Assembly (NCBI RefSeq): GCF_026625985.1
Contig: NZ_CP113116.1
Coordinates: 3,596,001 to 3,660,000, forward strand
Origin: Mycobacterium sp. Aquia_213
GTDB lineage: Bacteria > Actinomycetota > Actinomycetes > Mycobacteriales > Mycobacteriaceae
Direction of reading: 5' to 3'
DNA: 64,000 nucleotides
Numbering within the stretch: the stretch's first letter is position 1; the number at the start of each line of letters is the position of its first letter. The notes beneath the pieces were generated by a model. The model made no database searches and was not told where the DNA came from. It was given only the letters and a program-made list of their open reading frames with translations. Shown in pieces: positions 1-7,411 of the stretch. The position numbers and the translations under genes are program-made.

Positions 1-2
1 AG

Positions 3-332
3 CCGTCGCTCGAGGGCGCCGCGGTGCGGGCCACCTGGGTCAAGATCGTGCCGGACCAGCTCGAGCGCTCTCTCGACTTCTACCAATTGATCGTGGTTCC
101 GGAGATGGAGGACCTCGAGGGTTTCTGCAACGCCAGCCTGCTGGTCGACCACCCCACCTCGCGGCGGGCGGTGTTGTGCACGACGTTCGAGAGCCAGGAG
201 GCGATGGCCCGCAACAGCGACACGGCCAGCGAGCTGCGCAGCCGGCGGGCCCGCGACCTGGGGGTCGAGATCGTCGACGTCGCCGAGTTCGAGCTGGCGA
301 TCGCCAACGTGAAAGTGGCCGACCTGGTCTGA
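3..332 (+). CDS. C-terminal part of an Rv2557/Rv2558-like conserved protein
   Basis: The reading frame is open from the window edge to a TGA at 330-332, so this is the 3' end of a longer gene; the in-frame GTG at 24 is unlikely to be the true start. About 110 residues are visible, soluble, with no membrane segment. Its place just upstream of a convergent rarA-type gene matches Rv2558 in M. tuberculosis, a conserved protein without assigned biochemical function. The identification rests on synteny; the visible residues show no catalytic motif I recognise. Confidence 0.6.
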   Translation, partial: PSLEGAAVRATWVKIVPDQLERSLDFYQLIVVPEMEDLEGFCNASLLVDHPTSRRAVLCTTFESQEAMARNSDTASELRSRRARDLGVEIVDVAEFELAIANVKVADLV

Positions 333-336
333 GCGG

Positions 337-1692
337 CTAGCCGCGCTTGCGGCGGATGATCGCGCGCAACCGCTCCAGGCGCCCGGTGATCTCGCGTTCG
401 ACGCCGCGACCGGTGGGCCGGTAGTAGTCGACGTCCGCCAGCTCGTCCGGCGGATATTGTTGCGCGACAACGCCATCCGGGTGGTCGTGGGCGTATTTGT
501 AGCCCTGCGCATTGCCGAGTGCGGCCGCTCCCGAGTAGTGGCCGTCGCGCAGATGGGCAGGCACCAGGCCAGCCCTACCCGCCTTGATGTCGTTCATCGC
601 CGCGGCCAGTGCGGTGGTCACCGCGTTCGACTTCGGCGCGGTCGCCAGGTGAATCGTGGCGTGCGCCAACGTCAGTTGCGCTTCGGGCATGCCGATCAGC
701 GCCACCGTCTGCGCGGCGGCGACCGCGATCTGCAGCGCCGTCGGGTCGGCCATGCCGATGTCCTCGCTGGCCAGGATCATCAGCCGCCGCGCGATGAATC
801 GCGGATCCTCCCCCGCGACGAGCATGCGGGCCAGATAGTGCAGCGCCGCGTCGACGTCGGAGCCGCGCATCGATTTGATGAACGCGCTGATGACGTCGTA
901 GTGCTGATCGCCGTCGCGGTCGTAGCGCACGGCGGCTTTGTCCAGTGATTGCTCGACGGCCGCGACCGTCAGCTCGCCGCCCGCCTCGACGGTTTCGGCG
1001 GCGACTTCCAGCGCGGTCAGCGCGCGGCGGGCATCGCCCGCGGCCAATTGCACCAGCAGGTCGACGGCCTCGGGTTGCACGCCGATCTGGCCGCCCAGGC
1101 CCCGCGAATCGTCGATCGCGCGCTGCACCACGACGCGGATGTCGTCGGCCGTCAGCGGGCGCAGCTGCAGGATCAGCGACCGCGACAGCAACGGCGCCAC
1201 CACCGAGAACGACGGATTTTCGGTCGTCGCGGCCACCAGCAACACCACCCGGTTCTCCACCGCGGACAGCAACGCGTCCTGCTGGGTTTTGGAGAACCGG
1301 TGCACCTCGTCGATGAACAGCACCGTCTGCTCGCCGGCAAGCAGCGCCCGGCGCGCGCTGTCGATGACCGCGCGGACGTCTTTGACCCCGGCCGACAGCG
1401 CCGATAGGGCTTCGAACCGGCGGCCGGTCGCTTGGGAGACCAGCGCCGCCAACGTCGTCTTGCCGCTTCCCGGGGGGCCGTACAGGATGGCCGAGGCCAC
1501 CCCCGAGCCCTCGACCAAGCGGCGCAGCGGCGACCCGGGCGCCAGCAAGTGGTCCTGCCCGACGACTTCGTCCAGCGATGCCGGGCGCATCCGCACCGCC
1601 AGCGGCGCACCGGCCGACACGCCCAGGGCGTCGTTGGCCGTCCGCGACTCGCCGGGCAGGTCAAACAGACCGTCGGACACGGCTTCAGACAT
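337..1692 (-). CDS. rarA: RarA/MgsA-type AAA+ ATPase (Rv2559c-like)
   Basis: This encodes a 451-residue replication-associated AAA+ ATPase of the RarA/MgsA/WRNIP1 family, thought to act in the cytoplasm on stalled forks. Visible motifs are Walker A GPPGSGKT near residues 72-79, Walker B VLFIDEVHRF near 123-130 and a sensor-1 TTENP near 156-160, followed by the family's C-terminal tetramerisation region. I chose the ATG at 1690-1692 (MSEAVSDGLFDLPG) because it gives the usual length; the frame stays open to 1758 but the extra residues look non-native. It is divergent from the membrane protein gene at 1860. Confidence 0.9.
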   Translation of the reverse strand: MSEAVSDGLFDLPGESRTANDALGVSAGAPLAVRMRPASLDEVVGQDHLLAPGSPLRRLVEGSGVASAILYGPPGSGKTTLAALVSQATGRRFEALSALSAGVKDVRAVIDSARRALLAGEQTVLFIDEVHRFSKTQQDALLSAVENRVVLLVAATTENPSFSVVAPLLSRSLILQLRPLTADDIRVVVQRAIDDSRGLGGQIGVQPEAVDLLVQLAAGDARRALTALEVAAETVEAGGELTVAAVEQSLDKAAVRYDRDGDQHYDVISAFIKSMRGSDVDAALHYLARMLVAGEDPRFIARRLMILASEDIGMADPTALQIAVAAAQTVALIGMPEAQLTLAHATIHLATAPKSNAVTTALAAAMNDIKAGRAGLVPAHLRDGHYSGAAALGNAQGYKYAHDHPDGVVAQQYPPDELADVDYYRPTGRGVEREITGRLERLRAIIRRKRG

Positions 1693-1762
1693 ACCACGCA
1701 GCTCGGACAGGTACGCGCATTGGTGGCGACCGCGCCCGAACAGGCGCGAAGCAAGCAAAGCT

Positions 1763-1815
1763 CAATCCTCGCTCCCCCGGCGCATATTTGCTAAGTTCCG
1801 GGTTGCCAAGTTCCG
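1763..1815 (+). repeat. duplicated upstream region, copy 1, with AAGTTCCG direct repeat
   Basis: This 53-bp segment upstream of the first Pro/Gly-rich membrane protein gene aligns without gaps to 2946-2998, at roughly 45 of 53 positions. Its end carries two AAGTTCCG octamers (1793-1800 and 1808-1815) separated by 7 bp, one every 15 bp. The spacing is kept in both copies. It may be a promoter or operator duplicated together with the gene; no regulator is identified. Confidence 0.7.
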
Positions 1816-1859
1816 TGCGTGTGCCCGCCAGCTTTTCCGACAGCAAACTAGGACGGCAA

Positions 1860-2906
1860 ATGAGCCAGCCCCCAGAACAACCAGGTGACCCGGCCGACCC
1901 GCTCGGCGGCGACCAGAACCCTCCGGGCTACTCGCAACCGCCTTGGCACGCCGCGCCGGGCTATGGCGCACCGCCCCCGCCGCCACCGGGCTACGGCCCG
2001 CCGCCGGGCGGCTACAACCCGCCCGGACCTCCTCCCGGCGGCGCACCGCCCCCCGGCTACGGGGCACCGCCCCCGCCGCCCCCCGGGTACGGCGCACCGC
2101 CGGCCGGCTACCCGCCGCAGCCGGGCTTCGGTGGCTCCACCGCGCCGAAATTCGACGTCGGCGAGGCGGTCAAGTGGTCGTGGGCCAAGTTCATGCAGAA
2201 CCCCGCGGCGTTGATCGTTCCGGTCTTGGTCTACGGCACGGTGATCACCGTCTTCGCCCTGATCGCCGGGCTGTTGCCAATGGTCTTCGGTGAGAGCACC
2301 GCCACGACCTACACCAACAGCTACGGCGAGACCACCAGTGGCGTCGACATCGCCTACGGCCCCGCTTCGATCGCGGTGATGATCGTCGGCTACATCCTGG
2401 TCTTCATCGCCGCGATATACATGCACGCTGGGTTAACGACCGGCGCCCTGGACATCGCCGACGGCAAGCCGGTGAGCATCGGAACGTTCTTCAAGCCCCG
2501 CAATCTCGGCCCGGTATTCGTCGTCGCGCTGCTGGTTGCGTTCGGCGCGGTGGTCGGATCGATCCTGTGCATCATCCCGGGCCTCATCTTCGCGTTCCTC
2601 ACGTTGTTCGCCATCCCGTTCGTCGTCGACCGGTCGCTGTCACCGGTGGAAGCCATCAAGGCCAGCATCGCGACGACGCGGGCCAACATCGGCCCCGCGC
2701 TGCTGTCGTGGCTCGTGCAGTACGCGGTGGTGCTGGTGGGCGAACTGTTGTGCGGTGTCGGCATGATCGTCGCCATCCCGGTCGCGGCGCTGATTCAGAT
2801 CTACACCTACCGCAAGCTTTCCGGCGGTCAGGTCGTTGTGCTGGAGCAGCCCGGTTACCAGCCGGGACCGCCGGCCGGGCCCCCACCCGGACAGCAGTTC
2901 GCCTAG
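1860..2906 (+). CDS. Pro/Gly/Tyr-rich membrane protein, paralogue 1 (Rv2560-like)
   Basis: This is a 348-residue predicted integral membrane protein. The first ~95 residues are a low-complexity tail rich in PPPPGYG-type units, presumably cytoplasmic and disordered. The rest has about five or six hydrophobic segments, including a long hairpin around LGPVFVVALLVAFG and IIPGLIFAF, and ends with YRKLSGGQ followed by a short Pro-rich tail. The ATG at 1860 is preceded by AGGA at 1850-1853 and starts MSQPPEQPG, the same start as its neighbour at 3021. Function is unknown. The M. tuberculosis counterpart is a single gene; here there are two in tandem. Confidence 0.85.
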   Translation: MSQPPEQPGDPADPLGGDQNPPGYSQPPWHAAPGYGAPPPPPPGYGPPPGGYNPPGPPPGGAPPPGYGAPPPPPPGYGAPPAGYPPQPGFGGSTAPKFDVGEAVKWSWAKFMQNPAALIVPVLVYGTVITVFALIAGLLPMVFGESTATTYTNSYGETTSGVDIAYGPASIAVMIVGYILVFIAAIYMHAGLTTGALDIADGKPVSIGTFFKPRNLGPVFVVALLVAFGAVVGSILCIIPGLIFAFLTLFAIPFVVDRSLSPVEAIKASIATTRANIGPALLSWLVQYAVVLVGELLCGVGMIVAIPVAALIQIYTYRKLSGGQVVVLEQPGYQPGPPAGPPPGQQFA

Positions 2907-2945
2907 TACGTCGCCGGCGGCGAGGACCCAGAAACCCGCCTGCGC

Positions 2946-2998
2946 CAATCCTCGCCACCCGACCGCTTATTTGTTAAGTTCCGGGTGGCCAAGTTCCG
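2946..2998 (+). repeat. duplicated upstream region, copy 2, with AAGTTCCG direct repeat
   Basis: This is the second copy of the 53-bp upstream element. AAGTTCCG occurs at 2976-2983 and 2991-2998, again separated by exactly 7 bp. It lies 22 bp before the ATG of the second paralogue, against 44 bp for copy 1, so the distance to the gene differs while the element itself is conserved. Confidence 0.7.
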
Positions 2999-3020
2999 CG
3001 CATTCACATGAGGACGGCAG

Positions 3021-3998
3021 ATGAGCCAGCCCCCCGAATATCCAGGTAACCCGGCCGACCCCTACGGCGCGCCGCCGCCACCGCCACCCGGCTACGGCGC
3101 ACCCCCGCCACCGCCACCCGGTTACGGCGCACCCCCGCCGCCGCCCCCCGGCTACGGCCCGCCACCTGGCTACGGTGCGCCGCCCCCCGGCTACGGCGCC
3201 CCACCCCCCGGCTACGGCCCGCCACCGGGCTACGGCGCCCCGGCCGCCCCGCAATTCAGTGTGGGTGCGGCGTTCAGCTGGGCCTGGAACACCTTCACCA
3301 AGAACGCCGCCGCGCTGATCGTTCCGACCCTGGTCTACGGCCTGCTGTTCGCCGCGGCGTCCGCCCTGAACTTTGTCGGCCAGAACATGAGCGCGAACGT
3401 GACACCGTATGACTCCTCCGACTACGACTTCGACTTCGCTGCGAATCTCAGTCCCACCGGAACGGCCATCGTCGGGCTCGGCTACCTCGTCTCCTTGCTT
3501 GTGACCGCGTATGCCCAGGCCGCGTTCCTGTCGGGATGCCTGGATCTCGCGGACGGCCGGCCGGTGAGCATCGGATCCTTCTTCAAGCCGCGCAACCTCG
3601 GCATGGCGTTTCTCGCCGCATTCCTGGTCAGCATTCTCACCTCGATCGGCTACGCCGCGTGCTTCGTTCCCGGCATCGTCGTGGGGATCTTCACCCAGTT
3701 CATCATCCTGTTCGTCGTCGATCGCTCGGAGAACGCCATCAAGGGGTTCGGGTCGGGCTTCTCGTTGGTGGGGTCGAATTTCGTCAACTCCCTGCTGGTG
3801 TGGCTGGTGACAATGGCGACGATTTTCGTCGGTGCGCTGGCGTGCGGCGTCGGCCTGTTGGTGGCGGCGCCCGTCGTGGCGCTGATCCTCACCTACGCCT
3901 ACCGCAAGCTTTCCGGCGGTCACGTCGCGTCGGCCGAACAGCCCGGCTACCAGCCGGGACCGCCGGCCGGCCCGCCACCGGGGCCGCTGCCCGCGTAG
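3021..3998 (+). CDS. Pro/Gly/Tyr-rich membrane protein, paralogue 2 (Rv2560-like)
   Basis: This 325-residue paralogue of the preceding gene has a near-identical start (MSQPPE). Its ~75-residue N-terminal tail is built from repeats of the GYGAPPPPPP and GYGPPP type, followed by about five hydrophobic segments and a C-terminal YRKLSGGHV then Pro-rich tail. GAGGACGG precedes the ATG as ribosome binding site. Shared motifs SIGSFFKPRNLG and YQPGPPAGPPPG confirm tandem duplication. The role is unknown; the Pro/Gly/Tyr tail recalls membrane proteins that use such tails for protein-protein contact, which is inference only. Confidence 0.85.
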   Translation: MSQPPEYPGNPADPYGAPPPPPPGYGAPPPPPPGYGAPPPPPPGYGPPPGYGAPPPGYGAPPPGYGPPPGYGAPAAPQFSVGAAFSWAWNTFTKNAAALIVPTLVYGLLFAAASALNFVGQNMSANVTPYDSSDYDFDFAANLSPTGTAIVGLGYLVSLLVTAYAQAAFLSGCLDLADGRPVSIGSFFKPRNLGMAFLAAFLVSILTSIGYAACFVPGIVVGIFTQFIILFVVDRSENAIKGFGSGFSLVGSNFVNSLLVWLVTMATIFVGALACGVGLLVAAPVVALILTYAYRKLSGGHVASAEQPGYQPGPPAGPPPGPLPA

Positions 3999-4063
3999 GC
4001 GGCCCGGCTCCGCGACCGGCGGCGCGCTGCGGCGTCGCTGCCCTTGTGATGAGATCAGCGGTT

Positions 4064-7000
4064 ATGAGCATCAAAGTTGCGCTGGAGCATCGCACCAGCT
4101 ACACCTTTGACCGGGGGGTCCAGGTTTACCCGCACGTGGTGCGGTTGCGCCCAGCGCCCCACTCGCGCACGCCCATCGAGGCCTACTCGCTGCGGATCGA
4201 GCCCGCTGACCACTTCATCAACTGGCAACAAGACGCGCTCGGCAATTTCCTTGCCCGGCTTGTGTTCCCGAACCCGATGCAGCAGCTGACGATCACCGTC
4301 GGGCTCATCGCCGACCTCAAGGTGATCAACCCGTTCGACTTCTTCATCGAGGAATCGGCCGAAACATGGCCTCCCGCTTCGGGGTTGATGTATCCCAAGG
4401 CGCTCGCCGACGACCTCAGGCCGTATCTGCGCCCGGTCGACGAAGACGTCGAAGGATCCGGGCCCGGTGAGCTCGCGCGGGCGTGGGTTGCGAACTTCTC
4501 GGTGCCCGACGGCACTCGCACCATCGACTTCCTGGTCGCGCTCAACCACGCGGTCAACGCCGACGTGGCCTACAGCCTGCGGATGGAACCCGGCGTCCAG
4601 ACACCGGATTTCACGCTGCGTACCGGCGTCGGCTCGTGCCGGGATTCGGCGTGGTTGCTGGTGTCGATCCTGCGCCAATTCGGGCTGGCCGCCCGGTTTG
4701 TGTCCGGCTACCTGGTGCAGCTGGCCTCCGACATCGAAGCGCTCGACGGGCCGTCGGGGCCCGCCGCCGACTTCACCGACCTGCACGCCTGGACCGAGGT
4801 GTACATCCCCGGCGCGGGCTGGATCGGGCTGGATCCGACGTCGGGACTGTTCGCCGGCGAAGGCCACATCCCCCTGGCGGCCACGCCGAATCCCTCGGGC
4901 GCAGCACCGATCAGCGGCAGCACCGGCCCGTGTAAGACCACCCTGGAGTTCTCCAACACCGTCACCCGCATCCACGAGGATCCGCGCGTCACACTGCCCT
5001 ACACCGACGCGGCGTGGGAGACGATCTGCGCGGTCGGGAGCCGCGTCGACGAACAGCTCGCCGCCGGCGATGTCCGGCTGACCGTCGGTGGCGAACCCAC
5101 CTTCGTGTCGGTGGACAACCAGGTCGACGAGGAGTGGACGACCGCCGCCGACGGCCCGCACAAACGGCAGCGCGCGTCCGAGCTGGCCGCCCGGCTGAAA
5201 TCGGAGTGGGCCCCGCAGGGACTGATCCATCGCGGACAGGGCCGCTGGTATCCGGGAGAGCCGTTGCCGCGCTGGCAGATTGCGCTCTACTGGCGCACCG
5301 ACGGGCTGCCGCTGTGGACCGACGACACGCTGCTGGCCGACCCGTGGGCGACCGAGCCGACGAGTTCGACGGCGGACGACGAGAGCGCCTACCAGGTGCT
5401 CGCCGGGGTGGCCGAGAGCCTGGGATTGCCACTGTCCCAGGTGCGGCCGGCCTTCGAGGACCCATTGGCCAGGCTCGCCGCCAAAGTCCGCCTGCCACGC
5501 GGCGACGCGGTCGAGTCCAGCGACGACCTCACCGACGACGATGCCGCCGCCCGCACCGCACTGCTGGCTCACCTCGACGAAACCACCACGACCCCAGCGG
5601 CATTCGTGCTGCCGTTGCACCGCCGCGACGACGACCTCGGCTGGGCCAGCTCGAACTGGCAGCTGCGCCGCGGCCGCGTCGTGCTGCTCGAAGGAGATTC
5701 ACCGGCGGGGCTGCGGCTCCCGCTGAATTCGATCAGCTGGAAAGCGCCGCGGCCGTCGTTCGACGTCGATCCCCAGACCGTGGGCGAAGCCTTGCCGGCG
5801 GAGCCCGGCAAGGCGGCCGTGGACGACGACGACACCGCGCCGCGGACCACGATGGTCGCCGAGGTCCGCGACGGGCTGCTGTACGTATTCATCCCGCCCA
5901 CCGAGGCGCTGGAGCACTTCGTGGACCTGATCGCCCGGGTCGAGGCCGCGGCGGCCAAGGCGCAGTGCCCGGTCGTGATCGAGGGCTACGGCCCGCCGCC
6001 GGACCCGCGGCTGCAATCGACGACGATCACGCCCGACCCCGGCGTCATCGAAGTCAACATTGCGCCGACCGCCAGTTTCGACGAACAACGACGGCAGCTC
6101 GAAACCCTCTACGAGCAAGCCCGATTGGCCCGGTTGTCCACGGAGTCGTTCGACTTCGACGGCAGCCACGGCGGTACCGGTGGCGGCAACCACATCACGC
6201 TCGGCGGCGTGACGCCGGCGGACTCGCCCCTGCTGCGCCGCCCGGACCTGTTGGTCTCGCTGCTGACCTACTGGCAGCGGCACCCCGCGCTGTCCTATCT
6301 GTTCGCCGGCCGCTTCGTCGGGACCACCTCGCAGGCGCCCCGGGTCGACGAAGGCCGCGCCGAGGCGCTGTACGAACTCGAGATCGCGTTCGCCGAGATC
6401 GCCCGGCTGTCCGCCGGCGGCGCGACCAAACCGTGGGTGACCGACCGGGCGCTGCGGCACCTGCTGACCGACATCACCGGCAACACCCATCGCGCCGAGT
6501 TCTGCATCGACAAGCTCTACAGCCCGGACAGCCCCCGCGGCAGGCTCGGGTTACTGGAGCTGCGCGGCTTCGAGATGCCGCCGCATCTGCGCATGGCGAT
6601 GGTGCAGTCGCTGCTGGTGCGCTCACTGGTGGCCTGGTTCTGGGACGAACCGCTGCGCGCCCCGCTGATCCGGCACGGCACCAACTTGCACGGCCGATAC
6701 TTGTTGCCGCACTTCCTGATTCACGACATCGCCGACGTGGCCGCCGATCTGCGCGCGCACGGCATCGCGTTCGAGACCAGCTGGCTGGACCCGTTCACCG
6801 AGTTTCGATTCCCGCGCATCGGCACCGCCGTCTTCGACGGCGTCGAGATCGAGCTGCGCGGCGCGATCGAGCCGTGGAACACCCTCGGCGAGGAATCCAC
6901 CGCGACGGGCACCGCCCGCTATGTCGACTCCTCGGTCGAGCGGCTGCAGATCCGCATCATCGGCGCCGACCGGCACCGCTACGTCGTGACCTGCAACGGC

Positions 7001-7384
7001 TACCCGGTGCCGTTGCTGGCCACCGACAACCCCGACATCCACGTGGGCGGGGTGCGGTACAAGGCGTGGCAGCCGCCCAGCGCGCTGCATCCGACGATCA
7101 CCACCGACGTGCCGTTGCAGTTCGAGCTGATCGATCTCACCTCGGGAACGTCACGCGGCGGCTGCACCTATCACGTCTCGCATCCGGGCGGCATGGCCTA
7201 CGAGGAGCCACCCGTCAACGCCGTTGCGGCCGAATCGCGCCGCGCCCGCCGGTTCGAGGCGATCGGCTTCACCCCGGGCAAGCTGGACCTCTCCGCGATC
7301 CGGGAGAAGCAGGCCAGGATATTCACCGATATCGGCGCGCCGGGCATTCTCGACCTGCGGCGCGTGCGTACCGTGCAGCAGTAA
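4064..7384 (+). CDS. transglutaminase-like / DUF2126 large protein (Rv2566-like)
   Basis: This 1,106-residue cytoplasmic protein has an N-terminal bacterial transglutaminase-like region (residues ~1-150), a transglutaminase/cysteine-peptidase core with the triad Cys192 (GVGSCRDSA), His241 (DLHAWTEV) and Asp257 (LDPTSG), and a long DUF2126 region to the end. The start at 4064 (MSIKVALEH) is preferred over an in-frame ATG at 4049. It is followed 27 bp later by an ATP-grasp/alpha-E gene. This pairing is a known bacterial neighbourhood predicted to make or edit peptide-like amide bonds. The reaction here is unproven. Confidence 0.85.
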   Translation: MSIKVALEHRTSYTFDRGVQVYPHVVRLRPAPHSRTPIEAYSLRIEPADHFINWQQDALGNFLARLVFPNPMQQLTITVGLIADLKVINPFDFFIEESAETWPPASGLMYPKALADDLRPYLRPVDEDVEGSGPGELARAWVANFSVPDGTRTIDFLVALNHAVNADVAYSLRMEPGVQTPDFTLRTGVGSCRDSAWLLVSILRQFGLAARFVSGYLVQLASDIEALDGPSGPAADFTDLHAWTEVYIPGAGWIGLDPTSGLFAGEGHIPLAATPNPSGAAPISGSTGPCKTTLEFSNTVTRIHEDPRVTLPYTDAAWETICAVGSRVDEQLAAGDVRLTVGGEPTFVSVDNQVDEEWTTAADGPHKRQRASELAARLKSEWAPQGLIHRGQGRWYPGEPLPRWQIALYWRTDGLPLWTDDTLLADPWATEPTSSTADDESAYQVLAGVAESLGLPLSQVRPAFEDPLARLAAKVRLPRGDAVESSDDLTDDDAAARTALLAHLDETTTTPAAFVLPLHRRDDDLGWASSNWQLRRGRVVLLEGDSPAGLRLPLNSISWKAPRPSFDVDPQTVGEALPAEPGKAAVDDDDTAPRTTMVAEVRDGLLYVFIPPTEALEHFVDLIARVEAAAAKAQCPVVIEGYGPPPDPRLQSTTITPDPGVIEVNIAPTASFDEQRRQLETLYEQARLARLSTESFDFDGSHGGTGGGNHITLGGVTPADSPLLRRPDLLVSLLTYWQRHPALSYLFAGRFVGTTSQAPRVDEGRAEALYELEIAFAEIARLSAGGATKPWVTDRALRHLLTDITGNTHRAEFCIDKLYSPDSPRGRLGLLELRGFEMPPHLRMAMVQSLLVRSLVAWFWDEPLRAPLIRHGTNLHGRYLLPHFLIHDIADVAADLRAHGIAFETSWLDPFTEFRFPRIGTAVFDGVEIELRGAIEPWNTLGEESTATGTARYVDSSVERLQIRIIGADRHRYVVTCNGYPVPLLATDNPDIHVGGVRYKAWQPPSALHPTITTDVPLQFELIDLTSGTSRGGCTYHVSHPGGMAYEEPPVNAVAAESRRARRFEAIGFTPGKLDLSAIREKQARIFTDIGAPGILDLRRVRTVQQ

Positions 7385-7411
7385 TGGCGTCTTCGGAGAA
7401 CTAGCATCACG

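Noticed and set aside
3070..3240. Tandem repeat run that could look like a minisatellite or CRISPR-like array
   Set aside because: The repeats are in frame and encode the Pro/Gly/Tyr tail of the membrane protein; unit lengths vary and there are no spacers.
4055..5620. Very long open frames opposite the transglutaminase gene and similar frames opposite other genes
   Set aside because: They are the usual antisense shadows of GC-rich coding DNA, with arginine/glycine-rich translations lacking domains or ribosome sites.
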